From positions 1 through 8,022 of the forward strand of contig ONXP01000026.1 of the NCBI GenBank assembly GCA_900321865.1: a stretch of 8,022 nucleotides of DNA, given 5' to 3'. Positions 1 to 6,157 of the stretch are shown piece by piece. A model generated the notes under the pieces. The model did not search any database, was not told the origin of the DNA, and worked only from the letters and a program-made list of their open reading frames with translations. Both the position numbers and the translations under genes were made by a program. The stretch is from an uncultured Elusimicrobia bacterium (GTDB lineage: Bacteria; RUG730). How positions within the stretch are numbered: position 1 is the first letter of the stretch; every line of letters begins with the position of its first letter.

Positions 1-202
1 ATGCAAAGAAAATAAGCTAACTTTCCCAGAACAAGTTATAAAAAAAGTTGCAACCAAAGATGATTTGGACGAAATTTCAGAAAAAATTAAAGTATTTTCT
101 AAACTTTTTAATTATGATTACAATGAAATAATGAATAGTGATTTTACTGTAGCACTTCCTAATAATAGTAATCCTTATAAACAAATGTATGTTATAAACT
201 AA
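1..202 (+). CDS. C-terminal part of an unrecognised protein (5' end outside window)
   Basis: The frame starting at base 2 is open from the left edge to a TAA at 200-202. It gives 66 residues beginning CKENKLTFPEQVIKK and ending NPYKQMYVIN. The other two plus frames hit stops within the first 20 bases. The visible part is hydrophilic, lysine- and asparagine-rich and has no membrane segment. A short charged stretch (KKVATKDDLDEISEKIK) is probably helical. I do not recognise the family. The gene converges on the ADP-glucose pyrophosphorylase-like gene with only 9 bases between stop codons, and no obvious stem-loop terminator lies between them. It is called real because the frame is open up to a stop placed tightly against the next gene and because its codon use matches the neighbours. 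The function cannot be inferred from this tail. Confidence 0.7.
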   Translation, partial: CKENKLTFPEQVIKKVATKDDLDEISEKIKVFSKLFNYDYNEIMNSDFTVALPNNSNPYKQMYVIN

Positions 203-211
203 AATTAATTA

Positions 212-1480
212 TTAATAATGAATGTTTGTTCCTGATGGAACTAAAGAAAAATCTGAAAACTGATATCTTTTGGTATTATTATATATTAAGCAATTTTTTC
301 CAATGGATACATTTTTAGGAATTTCAGAATTTTTACCTATTATAGTAATTCCTTGATTATAGAGATCTGGGTATTTTTGGTTAGGGACATTTTCTCCTAC
401 TCCTATTTCTACATTTTCTGACACGGTGACATCTTTATCTATTACAGACATATAAATTTTAGAATTTTTGTTTATTATAGTATCGTGCATTATGATACTA
501 TCTTTTATTATGGCATTTTTAGCGATTTTCACTCCTGGAAAAATAATGCTATTTTCTACTATTCCGTCTATTTCTGCTCCTTTTGAGATTATAGAATTTA
601 CTATTTTAGCATTTTCTAAGATCATAGCAGGTTTTCTATAACAAATATTTCTATCTGTTAAATTAGTTCGAATTCCCCAAGATTCAGGATTAATCTCAAA
701 ATTATTTAAAAGTTTCATATTAGTTTGCCAAAATTCTTGAATAGTGCCTATGTAATGCCATGGATTTTCATTTTTATACATATAAACAGATTTTGTTTTA
801 ATTAAAGAAGGCAAAATATCTAGAGAGAAATTGTTATTTGAATTAGAATTTTTTGCATCAGTTTTTATTGCATCTAACAAAATATCTTTTTTAAAAAGAG
901 AAATACCTTGATAGATAATATTAGTTTTTGGATTTTTAGGTTTTTCTTCAAAATTTTTTACCAACATATCATTATCAACTTCTATTATCCCAAATCTAGA
1001 CATAAAAGAAGAATTTAAATATCCTCCGACAATAGTGGCATCAGCATTTTTTTCTAAAGCATAATTATATAAATCGTCAAAATTAAATTTATACACATCA
1101 TCACCTGACAAAAATAAAACATAAGAAGCCTCACTTTCTTCTATAAAATCAATATTTCTATATATTGCATCAGCGGTTCCTTTATACCAAGCTGTGTTAT
1201 TTATATCCGTGTATGGAGGTAAAACTTTTAATTTTTTATTTCTGCCAATAAAGTCCCAAGGTCTTCCATAATCTAGATGTTCTATTAATGAAGTTGGTCT
1301 ATACTGAGTGATAACTCCGACATTTTTTATATCAGAATTACTAAGGTTAGACAATGCAAAATCTATTATTCTATAATTTCCACCAAAAGGAATAGCAGCA
1401 TTTGTTCTTTCTTCTTCCAAAATTGTCAAAGTAGCAGTTCTAGCACCTGCAAAAACCAAAGCTAAAATATTTTCTTTCAT
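212..1480 (-). CDS. GlgC/GlgD-family ADP-glucose pyrophosphorylase-like protein with an atypical nucleotide-binding loop
   Basis: The 422-residue protein has the length and layout of glucose-1-phosphate adenylyltransferase, which makes ADP-glucose from ATP and glucose-1-phosphate for glycogen synthesis. The nucleotidyltransferase domain (about 1-255) shows PFGGNYRIIDFALSN (31-45), GVITQY (55-60), WYKGTADA (98-105), LSGDDVYK (124-131; D127 aligns with the catalytic Asp of GDHIYK), FEEKP (177-181; sugar-phosphate Lys) and GTIQEFW (245-251). Residues about 285-400 form isoleucine-rich hexapeptide repeats of the left-handed beta-helix type. The usual GGRGTRL...LT..RAKPA signature is degenerate: residues 10-29 read AGARTATL...EEERTNAA, losing the second Gly, the Gly-Thr-Arg and the Lys of RAKPA. 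It may therefore be a regulatory GlgD-like subunit or a divergent paralogue rather than a standard GlgC. The ATG start has a good Shine-Dalgarno site (AAGAAGG, 8 bases upstream). It is transcribed away from the transketolase genes. Family assignment is firm; activity is uncertain. Confidence 0.88.
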   Translation of the reverse strand: MKENILALVFAGARTATLTILEEERTNAAIPFGGNYRIIDFALSNLSNSDIKNVGVITQYRPTSLIEHLDYGRPWDFIGRNKKLKVLPPYTDINNTAWYKGTADAIYRNIDFIEESEASYVLFLSGDDVYKFNFDDLYNYALEKNADATIVGGYLNSSFMSRFGIIEVDNDMLVKNFEEKPKNPKTNIIYQGISLFKKDILLDAIKTDAKNSNSNNNFSLDILPSLIKTKSVYMYKNENPWHYIGTIQEFWQTNMKLLNNFEINPESWGIRTNLTDRNICYRKPAMILENAKIVNSIISKGAEIDGIVENSIIFPGVKIAKNAIIKDSIIMHDTIINKNSKIYMSVIDKDVTVSENVEIGVGENVPNQKYPDLYNQGITIIGKNSEIPKNVSIGKNCLIYNNTKRYQFSDFSLVPSGTNIHY

Positions 1481-1488
1481 TTTTTCAG

Positions 1489-1495
1489 CCTTCTT
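1489..1495 (-). promoter_or_regulatory. Ribosome binding site of the Glg-like gene
   Basis: On the minus strand AAGAAGG lies 8 bases before the ATG at 1480. It is one of the clearest Shine-Dalgarno sites in the window and fixes this start. Confidence 0.65.
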
Positions 1496-1600
1496 AAAAA
1501 ATTTAATGAATAATTTAAAAAATTTTAATATATTTATATTTATATATAATATATATAATACAAAAAATATTTATTATAAAGAAGATTTATTTTATTTTTG

Positions 1601-1604
1601 GGAG
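1601..1604 (+). promoter_or_regulatory. Ribosome binding site deciding the transketolase N-subunit start
   Basis: GGAG (within GGGAGA) stands 6 bases before the ATG at 1611. An in-frame ATG at 1506 would add 35 residues, but it has no comparable site and the extra residues (Asn/Ile/Tyr/Phe-rich) look like translated promoter DNA. Confidence 0.65.
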
Positions 1605-1610
1605 AAAAAT

Positions 1611-2438
1611 ATGAATCTTGATAAATATCTTTCTTTATCTAAAAAAGTTAGAGAAGAAATACTAAAAATGATTTTTTTAGCGAAAAGCGGACATCCTGGT
1701 GGGAGCCTTTCTACTGTTGAAATTATGATTGCTCTTTATTTTAAATATTTGAGATTTAATGCTGTAGATTTTTTTGAAAATGATAGAGATAGATTTATTT
1801 TGTCAAAAGGGCATGTCTGTCCCAGTCAATATGCATGTTTAGCACTTTCTGGATTAATTCCTATGGATGAACTAAAAACTCTAAGGAAAATAGGCTCAAA
1901 ACTCCAGGGTCACCCTAGTTATAAAGCCAAACTAAAAGGTATCGAGGTTTCCACCGGATCCTTGGGTCAAGGACTATCTATAGGTTCTGGAATGGCTTTA
2001 GGGCTAAAATTAGACAAAAAAGATAATAATATTTATGTTTTATTAGGTGATGGGGAGCTTCAATCAGGTCAAATTTGGGAAGCTATAATGACCAGTAGCC
2101 ATTATAAACTTAATAATCTTTGTGCTATAATTGATTATAATAATCTCCAAATAGACGGAAAAGTTAGCGATATAAAGTCTATTATGCCTATAAAAAATAA
2201 GTTTGATAGTTTTAATTGGAACACCATTGAAATTGATGGGCATAATTATGCAGAAATATTTTCAGCTTTTGATCGATTTAATTTAAAAGATACAGATAGA
2301 CCTACAGCAATCATTGCCAAAACTGTAAAGGGGAAAGGTGTTTCTTTTATGGAAAATAATCCATCCTGGCATGGAAAAGCCCCGAATAGAGAAGAATTAG
2401 ACTTAGCATTAAAAGAATTGGAAAATTTTAAATTATAA
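1611..2438 (+). CDS. Transketolase, N-terminal (thiamine-diphosphate pyrimidine/phosphate-binding) subunit
   Basis: This is one half of a split transketolase, which with the C-terminal subunit encoded at 2836-3774 would move two-carbon ketol units between sugar phosphates in the cytosolic non-oxidative pentose phosphate pathway. The 275-residue length is typical of stand-alone N subunits. Motifs in order are AKSGHPGGSLS (24-34), ILSKGHVCPSQYA (63-75), LQGHPS (98-103), STGSLGQGLSIGSGMALG (114-131), the ThDP/Mg signature GDGELQSGQIWEA (146-158) followed about 30 residues later by NN (177-178), and AKTVKGKGVSFMEN (236-249) with WHGKAP (253-258). The ATG at 1611 is preferred over 1506 because of its GGAG site and the family's usual N-terminus. 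The gene is first in a plus-strand cluster, and the next start follows its stop by 16 bases. The cofactor-binding residues appear complete, so this half looks functional. Confidence 0.93.
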   Translation: MNLDKYLSLSKKVREEILKMIFLAKSGHPGGSLSTVEIMIALYFKYLRFNAVDFFENDRDRFILSKGHVCPSQYACLALSGLIPMDELKTLRKIGSKLQGHPSYKAKLKGIEVSTGSLGQGLSIGSGMALGLKLDKKDNNIYVLLGDGELQSGQIWEAIMTSSHYKLNNLCAIIDYNNLQIDGKVSDIKSIMPIKNKFDSFNWNTIEIDGHNYAEIFSAFDRFNLKDTDRPTAIIAKTVKGKGVSFMENNPSWHGKAPNREELDLALKELENFKL

Positions 2439-2454
2439 TTTAGGATATAAAAAT

Positions 2455-2685
2455 ATGTCTAATAAAGAAATAATAATTGATAAAAATCTTATTGCAGCAT
2501 GTGGGCTTTATTGTGGAGTATGTAAATTTTATCTTCAAAATAAATATCCTAGCTGTAAAGATAATATCAAAGCGGAAAAAGGGTGCAAGATCAAAACTTG
2601 TGTAAAGAATAATAATTTTATAACTTTTGCTGATTGTGATAAATCCAAAAATATAGAAAGTTTAAAAAAAATGTCAAAATTTTAA
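2455..2685 (+). CDS. DUF3795-type cysteine-rich small protein, apparently truncated by a frameshift
   Basis: The 76-residue open frame has seven cysteines, at 16, 20, 23, 34, 44, 49 and 61. The pattern is IAACGLYCGVCKFYLQNK, then PSCKDN, GCKIKTC and ADCDK. The ACGLxCxxC opening and later paired Cys match the DUF3795 family, small proteins of unknown function that presumably bind a metal or Fe-S cluster (inference). The frame stops early, just after an A8 tract at 2664-2671. Removing one A changes the ending from SLKKMSKF-stop to SLKKCQNF and joins a further open stretch to 2800, giving about 114 residues, closer to the family's usual length. Start: ATG with AGGA (2442-2445) 9 bases upstream. 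It lies between the two transketolase halves and is probably co-transcribed. The truncation may be a real mutation, a slippage site or a sequencing error. Confidence 0.75.
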   Translation: MSNKEIIIDKNLIAACGLYCGVCKFYLQNKYPSCKDNIKAEKGCKIKTCVKNNNFITFADCDKSKNIESLKKMSKF

Positions 2686-2800
2686 TAATATTTTCACAAA
2701 AATATTAAATTTCATCTTCAAATCTAATAAATATTCATGTATAAAAAAATTAAAAGATGTAGGTTATGATTCTTATGCAAAAGTTTATGGCAAAAAATAA
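2666..2800 (+). pseudogene. Out-of-frame C-terminal remnant of the DUF3795 gene
   Basis: The frame starting at 2666 reads KKCQNFNNIFTK, then ILNFIFKSNKYSCIKK, then LKDVGYDSYAKVYGKK, and stops at TAA 2798-2800. From memory, DUF3795 proteins commonly end with a hydrophobic segment and a GYDxYA-like stretch, so this reads as the missing end of the preceding gene displaced by one base. It has no start codon or ribosome binding site of its own. It fills what would otherwise be a 150-base gap before the next gene. If the A8 tract is variable or slips during transcription, a full-length product would still be made. Confidence 0.6.
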
Positions 2801-2824
2801 AAAATATAATTCGTGTAACTAAAT

Positions 2825-2830
2825 AGGAGA
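2825..2830 (+). promoter_or_regulatory. Ribosome binding site for the TTG start of the transketolase C subunit
   Basis: AGGAGA, the best Shine-Dalgarno match in the window, ends 5 bases before a TTG codon at 2836. No suitably placed in-frame ATG exists nearby, so it identifies TTG as the start. Confidence 0.75.
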
Positions 2831-2835
2831 GAAAA

Positions 2836-3774
2836 TTGGAAAATAAAGCTACCCGTGTGGGATATGGGGAAAAAATATTAGAATTAGGACGAGAAAATAA
2901 AAATATAGTCGTATTAAGTGCTGATGTTACGGCTTCTACGTCGTCGCATCTTTTTGCCAAAGAATTTCCGGATAGATTTTTTAATGTTGGTATTTCAGAG
3001 CAAGATTTGATTTGTGAAGCAGCTGGACTTTCATTGGTTGGAAAAATTCCTTTTGTTAGTGCATATGCTGTATTTGTGACGGGTAGATGCTGGGATCAAA
3101 TTCGCAACACTTTATGCTATTCCAATCTAAATGTAAAAATTATCGGAACACATTCTGGAATTTTGGTTGGACCTGATGGAGCTACTCATCAGGCTTTGGA
3201 AGATATTGCAATAATGAATGTTATCCCAAATATGAAAATCTTTTCTCCGTGTGATTATATTGAGACTAAAAAGGTTATAGAAGCAATTTCTCATGATTTT
3301 GGACCAACATATGTTAGATTAAGTAGAGAAAAGACTCCTGTGATAACTAAAGAAAAAGATTCTTTTACTATAGGAAAAGCTAATCTTATTGCAGACGGAT
3401 ATGATGTGACTATTTTTGCGACCGGTGTAATGGTTGGTGAAGCGATAAAAGCCAGAGAATTTTTAGCTCATGAGCATATTTCTGCAAAAATTATAAACAT
3501 TCATACTATAAAGCCGATAGATGAAGAAACTATAATAAATTCTGTTATGGAAACAGGATGTTCTGTTGTAGCAGAAGAGCATCAGATTCTTGGCGGTTTG
3601 GGGAGCATTATATCACAAATTTTAGCGAAAAACTGTCCTATTCCTATAGAATTTGTTGGAATGGAAGATAAATTTGGAGAATCTGGCGAGCCTTTTGAAC
3701 TTTTGAAAAAATATAAATTAGATAGTATAGGACTTTTAAATGCTTGCAAAAAAGTTTTAAAAAGAAAAAAATAA
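2836..3774 (+). CDS. Transketolase, C-terminal (pyrimidine-binding and C-terminal domain) subunit
   Basis: This 312-residue protein is the partner half of the split transketolase. It shows the pyrimidine-domain strand NIVVLSADVTAS (23-34), FFNVGISEQDLICEAAGLS (48-66) with E55 as the glutamate that activates thiamine diphosphate across the subunit interface, GPDGATHQALEDIA (112-125), and the start of the C-terminal domain at ATGVMVGEAIKA (195-206), followed by IHTIKPID (222-229) and VAEEHQILGGLGS (245-257). Length and motif order match stand-alone C subunits. A DXS-like fold is a relative, but the split arrangement and THQALED motif fit transketolase better. Translation begins at TTG, supported by AGGAGA just upstream. 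It is separated from the N subunit by the broken DUF3795 gene, whereas such halves are normally adjacent. The following kinase gene starts 9 bases after its stop. Confidence 0.93.
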   Translation: MENKATRVGYGEKILELGRENKNIVVLSADVTASTSSHLFAKEFPDRFFNVGISEQDLICEAAGLSLVGKIPFVSAYAVFVTGRCWDQIRNTLCYSNLNVKIIGTHSGILVGPDGATHQALEDIAIMNVIPNMKIFSPCDYIETKKVIEAISHDFGPTYVRLSREKTPVITKEKDSFTIGKANLIADGYDVTIFATGVMVGEAIKAREFLAHEHISAKIINIHTIKPIDEETIINSVMETGCSVVAEEHQILGGLGSIISQILAKNCPIPIEFVGMEDKFGESGEPFELLKKYKLDSIGLLNACKKVLKRKK

Positions 3775-3783
3775 AATATTTTT

Positions 3784-4536
3784 ATGAAATTTTTTTTAAA
3801 ACCTATAAAATCTCTAAATTTTGTAAAAATTAAAATTTTTAATGGAAAAGATTTTGTATCATATTTTGAGAAAAAACTAATTTTTGAAATAGAAAATAAA
3901 AACTTCAAGATTGTGAAAATTTTGAAAGATAATTATAGAAGTTCTGTATATTTAATAGAAATATTTGATAAAAAATATATTTACAAAATTCCAAAGGAAA
4001 AAAATGAAAAATTTTGGCAAAGGATTTTATCTTTGTTTAGAGGAAGCGAAAGTTATAGAAATTTTATTTCTTGTCAAAATATTTTAAAAAATGGTTTTTT
4101 ATCGCCTAAGCCTTTTTTATCTTTTACAAAAACTTTTTTAGGGTTTACTATTTATTCATATTTTATTATGGAGTATATTGATGGATTTATGCCTAAAAAA
4201 CCCGATATTTTTAAGGTCGTAAATTTATTGAATGAAATTCATAAAAAAGGATTTTTGCACGGGGATTCTCAAACTACTAATTTTATTATCAAAAATGATA
4301 AAATTTATATCTTAGATTCAAAATTTAATAAAAATTTATTTGGAAATTTTGGAAAAATTTCAGAATTTATTTATCTTGAAAAAAATTATATTGATTTTTA
4401 TAAAGAAGAATTGACACTTTATGATAAAAATACTTTTTATTATAAATTTTGTAAATTTTTTGATACCGTTAATATTTTCTTGTCTAAAATTCGTAAAAAA
4501 TTAAAATTAAAAATAAAAAGTTTTTTCAAAAAATAG
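3784..4536 (+). CDS. RfaY/WaaY-like lipopolysaccharide-core kinase family protein
   Basis: The 250-residue basic protein has the sparse signature of a small kinase-like fold. A lysine in a beta strand (KYIYKIPKEK, K68) suits ATP phosphate contact. FIMEYIDGF (127-135) resembles a hinge region. LHGDSQTTNFII (158-169) is a catalytic-loop HGD-x4-N with D161 and N166. IYILDSKF (174-181) carries D178, equivalent to the metal-binding Asp of DFG. The HGD...N...LD pattern is that of lipopolysaccharide core heptose kinases of the RfaY/WaaY type, which phosphorylate inner-core sugars on the cytoplasmic side. Aminoglycoside-phosphotransferase or bud32-like kinases are alternatives. No glycine-rich loop is evident, and the C-terminus (235-250) is strongly cationic, perhaps for membrane contact. 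No Shine-Dalgarno site is visible, so it is probably translated by coupling from the transketolase gene 9 bases upstream. It is much more AT-rich than that gene. The fold is fairly sure, the substrate inferred. Confidence 0.72.
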   Translation: MKFFLKPIKSLNFVKIKIFNGKDFVSYFEKKLIFEIENKNFKIVKILKDNYRSSVYLIEIFDKKYIYKIPKEKNEKFWQRILSLFRGSESYRNFISCQNILKNGFLSPKPFLSFTKTFLGFTIYSYFIMEYIDGFMPKKPDIFKVVNLLNEIHKKGFLHGDSQTTNFIIKNDKIYILDSKFNKNLFGNFGKISEFIYLEKNYIDFYKEELTLYDKNTFYYKFCKFFDTVNIFLSKIRKKLKLKIKSFFKK

Positions 4537-5112
4537 ATGAAAGACATTTTTAAGATTTATTTAACTTTTTGTAAAATTGGTTTTTTTATGTTTGGTGGTG
4601 GGTATTCTATTTTACCCTATATAGAAGAAGAATTTGTATATAAAAAAAAGTTGATTAAAAAAGAAAATATTTTGGATTATTATGCTCTTTGTCAGGCAAC
4701 TCCTGGGATTATTGCTGTCAATATGGCAACTATTATTGGATATAAAGAAAAAAAGTTTTTAGGCTCAGTTTTTGCAACTCTTGGAATAATTTCACCTTCA
4801 ATATTCATTATCATTATTATCGATATTTTTTTTAAAGATTTTATTTCTATAAATTATATACAGCATGCATTTAATGGAATTAAAATTTTAGCTCTTTCAA
4901 TGATAATGAAGTCTATTTTTAGAATTTTCAATTCTGCAATTTACAATATTTTTGGCTGGATTTTATTTACAATATTTTTAGGTTTAATGTTTTTTTTAAA
5001 ACTAAAAACTTTAGAGATTTTATTTTTTGCTTTTATTATAGGTTTTTTCATTGGATTAATAAAAAAATTAATTCTTAAAAATTTTAAAAATTTTAAAAAT
5101 TTTTTACTATAG
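4537..5112 (+). CDS. Half-size chromate transporter (CHR) family membrane protein
   Basis: The 191-residue protein is one CHR domain. It contains FCKIGFFMFGGGYSILP (11-27), followed by CQATPGIIAVNMATIIGYK (52-70), the two diagnostic motifs, then ATLGIISPSIFIIIIIDIFF (80-99) and further hydrophobic segments around 112-132 and 138-176, making roughly five or six membrane passes. The family is linked to chromate/sulfate transport, but many members have no tested substrate. Single-domain members usually occur as adjacent pairs that work together; no second half is visible on either side. The ATG abuts the kinase gene's TAG stop (TAGATG) with no Shine-Dalgarno site, suggesting translational coupling. 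The last residues form KNFKNFKNF, encoded by three AAAAATTTT units, and its 3' end overlaps the convergent TPR gene by 20 bases. Family assignment is strong; substrate is unknown. Confidence 0.87.
   Translation: MKDIFKIYLTFCKIGFFMFGGGYSILPYIEEEFVYKKKLIKKENILDYYALCQATPGIIAVNMATIIGYKEKKFLGSVFATLGIISPSIFIIIIIDIFFKDFISINYIQHAFNGIKILALSMIMKSIFRIFNSAIYNIFGWILFTIFLGLMFFLKLKTLEILFFAFIIGFFIGLIKKLILKNFKNFKNFLL
5077..5105. repeat. Triple AAAAATTTT direct repeat at the convergent gene ends, possible bidirectional terminator
   Basis: Three perfect 9-base units (5077-5085, 5086-5094, 5095-5103) are followed by two more T. Each unit contains the self-complementary AAAATTTT, so the stretch can pair with itself on either strand and ends in a T run in both directions. 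It encodes KNFKNFKNF at the end of the CHR protein and contains the stop and last codons of the TPR gene. The repeat is plain in the sequence; the terminator role is inferred from its position, and an AT-only stem would be weak. Confidence 0.5.
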
Positions 5113-6157
5113 AATCTAAAGAATTAATTGTTTTTAAAACTTCAGTTTTTCCTTTTTTTATTTCTTTTAAAACATTTTTTAGAAGTAAAGAGTTTTTAGT
5201 TTTTTTTGCCAAAATGTATAAGTTTATTAATAAATTTTCTTTTTCATTAAACTCATTAAATTCTGTTTTTTTTGATTTGAACCCTGTTGAATTTTTTGTT
5301 TTTTGATTTAAATCAAAGTTATTGTTTATAAGCATAAAACTTTTTTTATACATTTCTATAGCTTTATCATATTTTTTCTCTAGATAAAAAATATTTCCCA
5401 AAAGCTCAAAAAGTTTATAATTTATCACTTTTTCAGAAATCTCTTGACATAAATTATAAGATTTTTTAATTTCATTTTTTTTGAAATATATTTCTGCTAA
5501 ATCTACATTTTTATTGTAAAACTTTGGATGTAATTGTTTAATTTGATTAAAATGAAAAATAGCATTATCATAATCCAAATTTTTATTATAAAAATCAATT
5601 AAATTTAAATTTACATCAAAATTATTATCCTCCATTGAATAGGCCTCTTTTAAAAAAGCTATTGATTTTTCCTTAATAGATAATTTTTCATAAAAAAATG
5701 AAGTCAAAACTAATAGTTCTAAATCAAAACATTTATTTATATATGCTTCATTTAAAATTTTTATTATTTCATATAAATTTTCATAGCTATCAAAAGTGTT
5801 GATTATTTGTTTATAAAGAAAAATTTTTATATCTTTTTGTTTGAATTTTTCTAAAGCCTTTTGATAATTTTCTCTGGCTAAATAATAATTTTCATTTTTT
5901 ATATACAAATTTCCTAACATTAAAAAACAAAGTTTTTGATTATAGTTTTTTTTTAATAAAGAAAATAAAAAGCTTTCTGCTTCTTCCAATTTATTGTTTA
6001 CAATTAAAGAATTTATATAAGAAAAAGTTTTATTTTGTTTGATAAAAATATTTTTTAATTTAATTGGAAAAGAATAGAGTGAATGTAAAAATATAAAAAA
6101 ATATAAGAATAAAAAACAAAACAAAGATTTTTTATTTATTATAATCACGTTTTCCAA
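5093..6157 (-). CDS. Secreted or periplasmic tetratricopeptide-repeat protein
   Basis: The product has up to 354 residues. Residues 1-30 look like an uncleaved anchor or signal peptide: basic INKKS, a long Phe/Leu-rich core (about 11-28), then LYSFPIK. No lipobox is seen. The rest is helical with TPR-like repeats. The clearest are about 73-106 (LMLGNLYIKNENYYLARENY), 181-214 (LNLIDFYNKNLDYDNAIFHF), 216-243 (VDLAEIYFKKNEIKKSYNLC) and 247-280 (LFELLGNIFYLEKKYDKAIE). A polar linker at about 285-308 precedes a lysine-rich C-terminal helical region. TPRs bind partner proteins; no partner can be named. The start is uncertain: TTG at 6157, or GTG at 6148 (codon 4), with no strong Shine-Dalgarno site and no ATG before the signal sequence. 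The TTG start lies 26 bases inside yggS, so coupled translation is likely. Confidence 0.8.
   Translation of the reverse strand: MENVIIINKKSLFCFLFLYFFIFLHSLYSFPIKLKNIFIKQNKTFSYINSLIVNNKLEEAESFLFSLLKKNYNQKLCFLMLGNLYIKNENYYLARENYQKALEKFKQKDIKIFLYKQIINTFDSYENLYEIIKILNEAYINKCFDLELLVLTSFFYEKLSIKEKSIAFLKEAYSMEDNNFDVNLNLIDFYNKNLDYDNAIFHFNQIKQLHPKFYNKNVDLAEIYFKKNEIKKSYNLCQEISEKVINYKLFELLGNIFYLEKKYDKAIEMYKKSFMLINNNFDLNQKTKNSTGFKSKKTEFNEFNEKENLLINLYILAKKTKNSLLLKNVLKEIKKGKTEVLKTINSLDSIVKNF

Larger units (their letters stand above)
1481..1610. promoter_or_regulatory. Divergent intergenic region, probable promoters for the Glg-like gene and the transketolase cluster
   Basis: These 130 bases separate the two divergent starts and are almost purely A and T. 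For the plus strand, TATAAT occurs exactly at 1545-1550 and again at 1554-1559 within an alternating TA run, 55-65 bases before the transketolase start. For the minus strand, 1578-1573 also reads TATAAT, about 95 bases before the Glg-like start. No convincing TTGACA-like -35 box sits 16-18 bases from any of them. With composition this extreme, such hexamers arise easily by chance. That both promoters lie here is inferred from the divergent layout; the exact boxes are weak. Confidence 0.4.

Noticed and set aside
1531-1560. Alternating TA run as a tandem repeat or replication-origin element
   Set aside because: It is short and imperfect and sits at a divergent promoter position in a very AT-rich genome; no DnaA boxes or iterons accompany it.
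1506-1610. In-frame upstream ATG giving a transketolase N subunit 35 residues longer
   Set aside because: The extra residues are Asn/Ile/Tyr-rich translation of AT-rich promoter DNA, there is no ribosome site at 1506, and ATG 1611 has GGAG at good spacing and gives the usual family length.
2686-2835. Possible insertion sequence or regulatory leader between the transketolase halves
   Set aside because: Most of the stretch reads as the shifted DUF3795 C-terminus; there are no inverted repeats, target duplication or transposase.
2724-2960. Minus-strand open frame of 78 codons
   Set aside because: It lies antisense to the DUF3795 remnant and the start of the transketolase C subunit, and has no ribosome site or recognisable motif.
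3582-3908. Minus-strand open frame of 108 codons across the transketolase-kinase junction
   Set aside because: It is antisense to two well-supported genes; its Phe/Lys/Ser-rich product reflects AT-rich complement, not a protein family.
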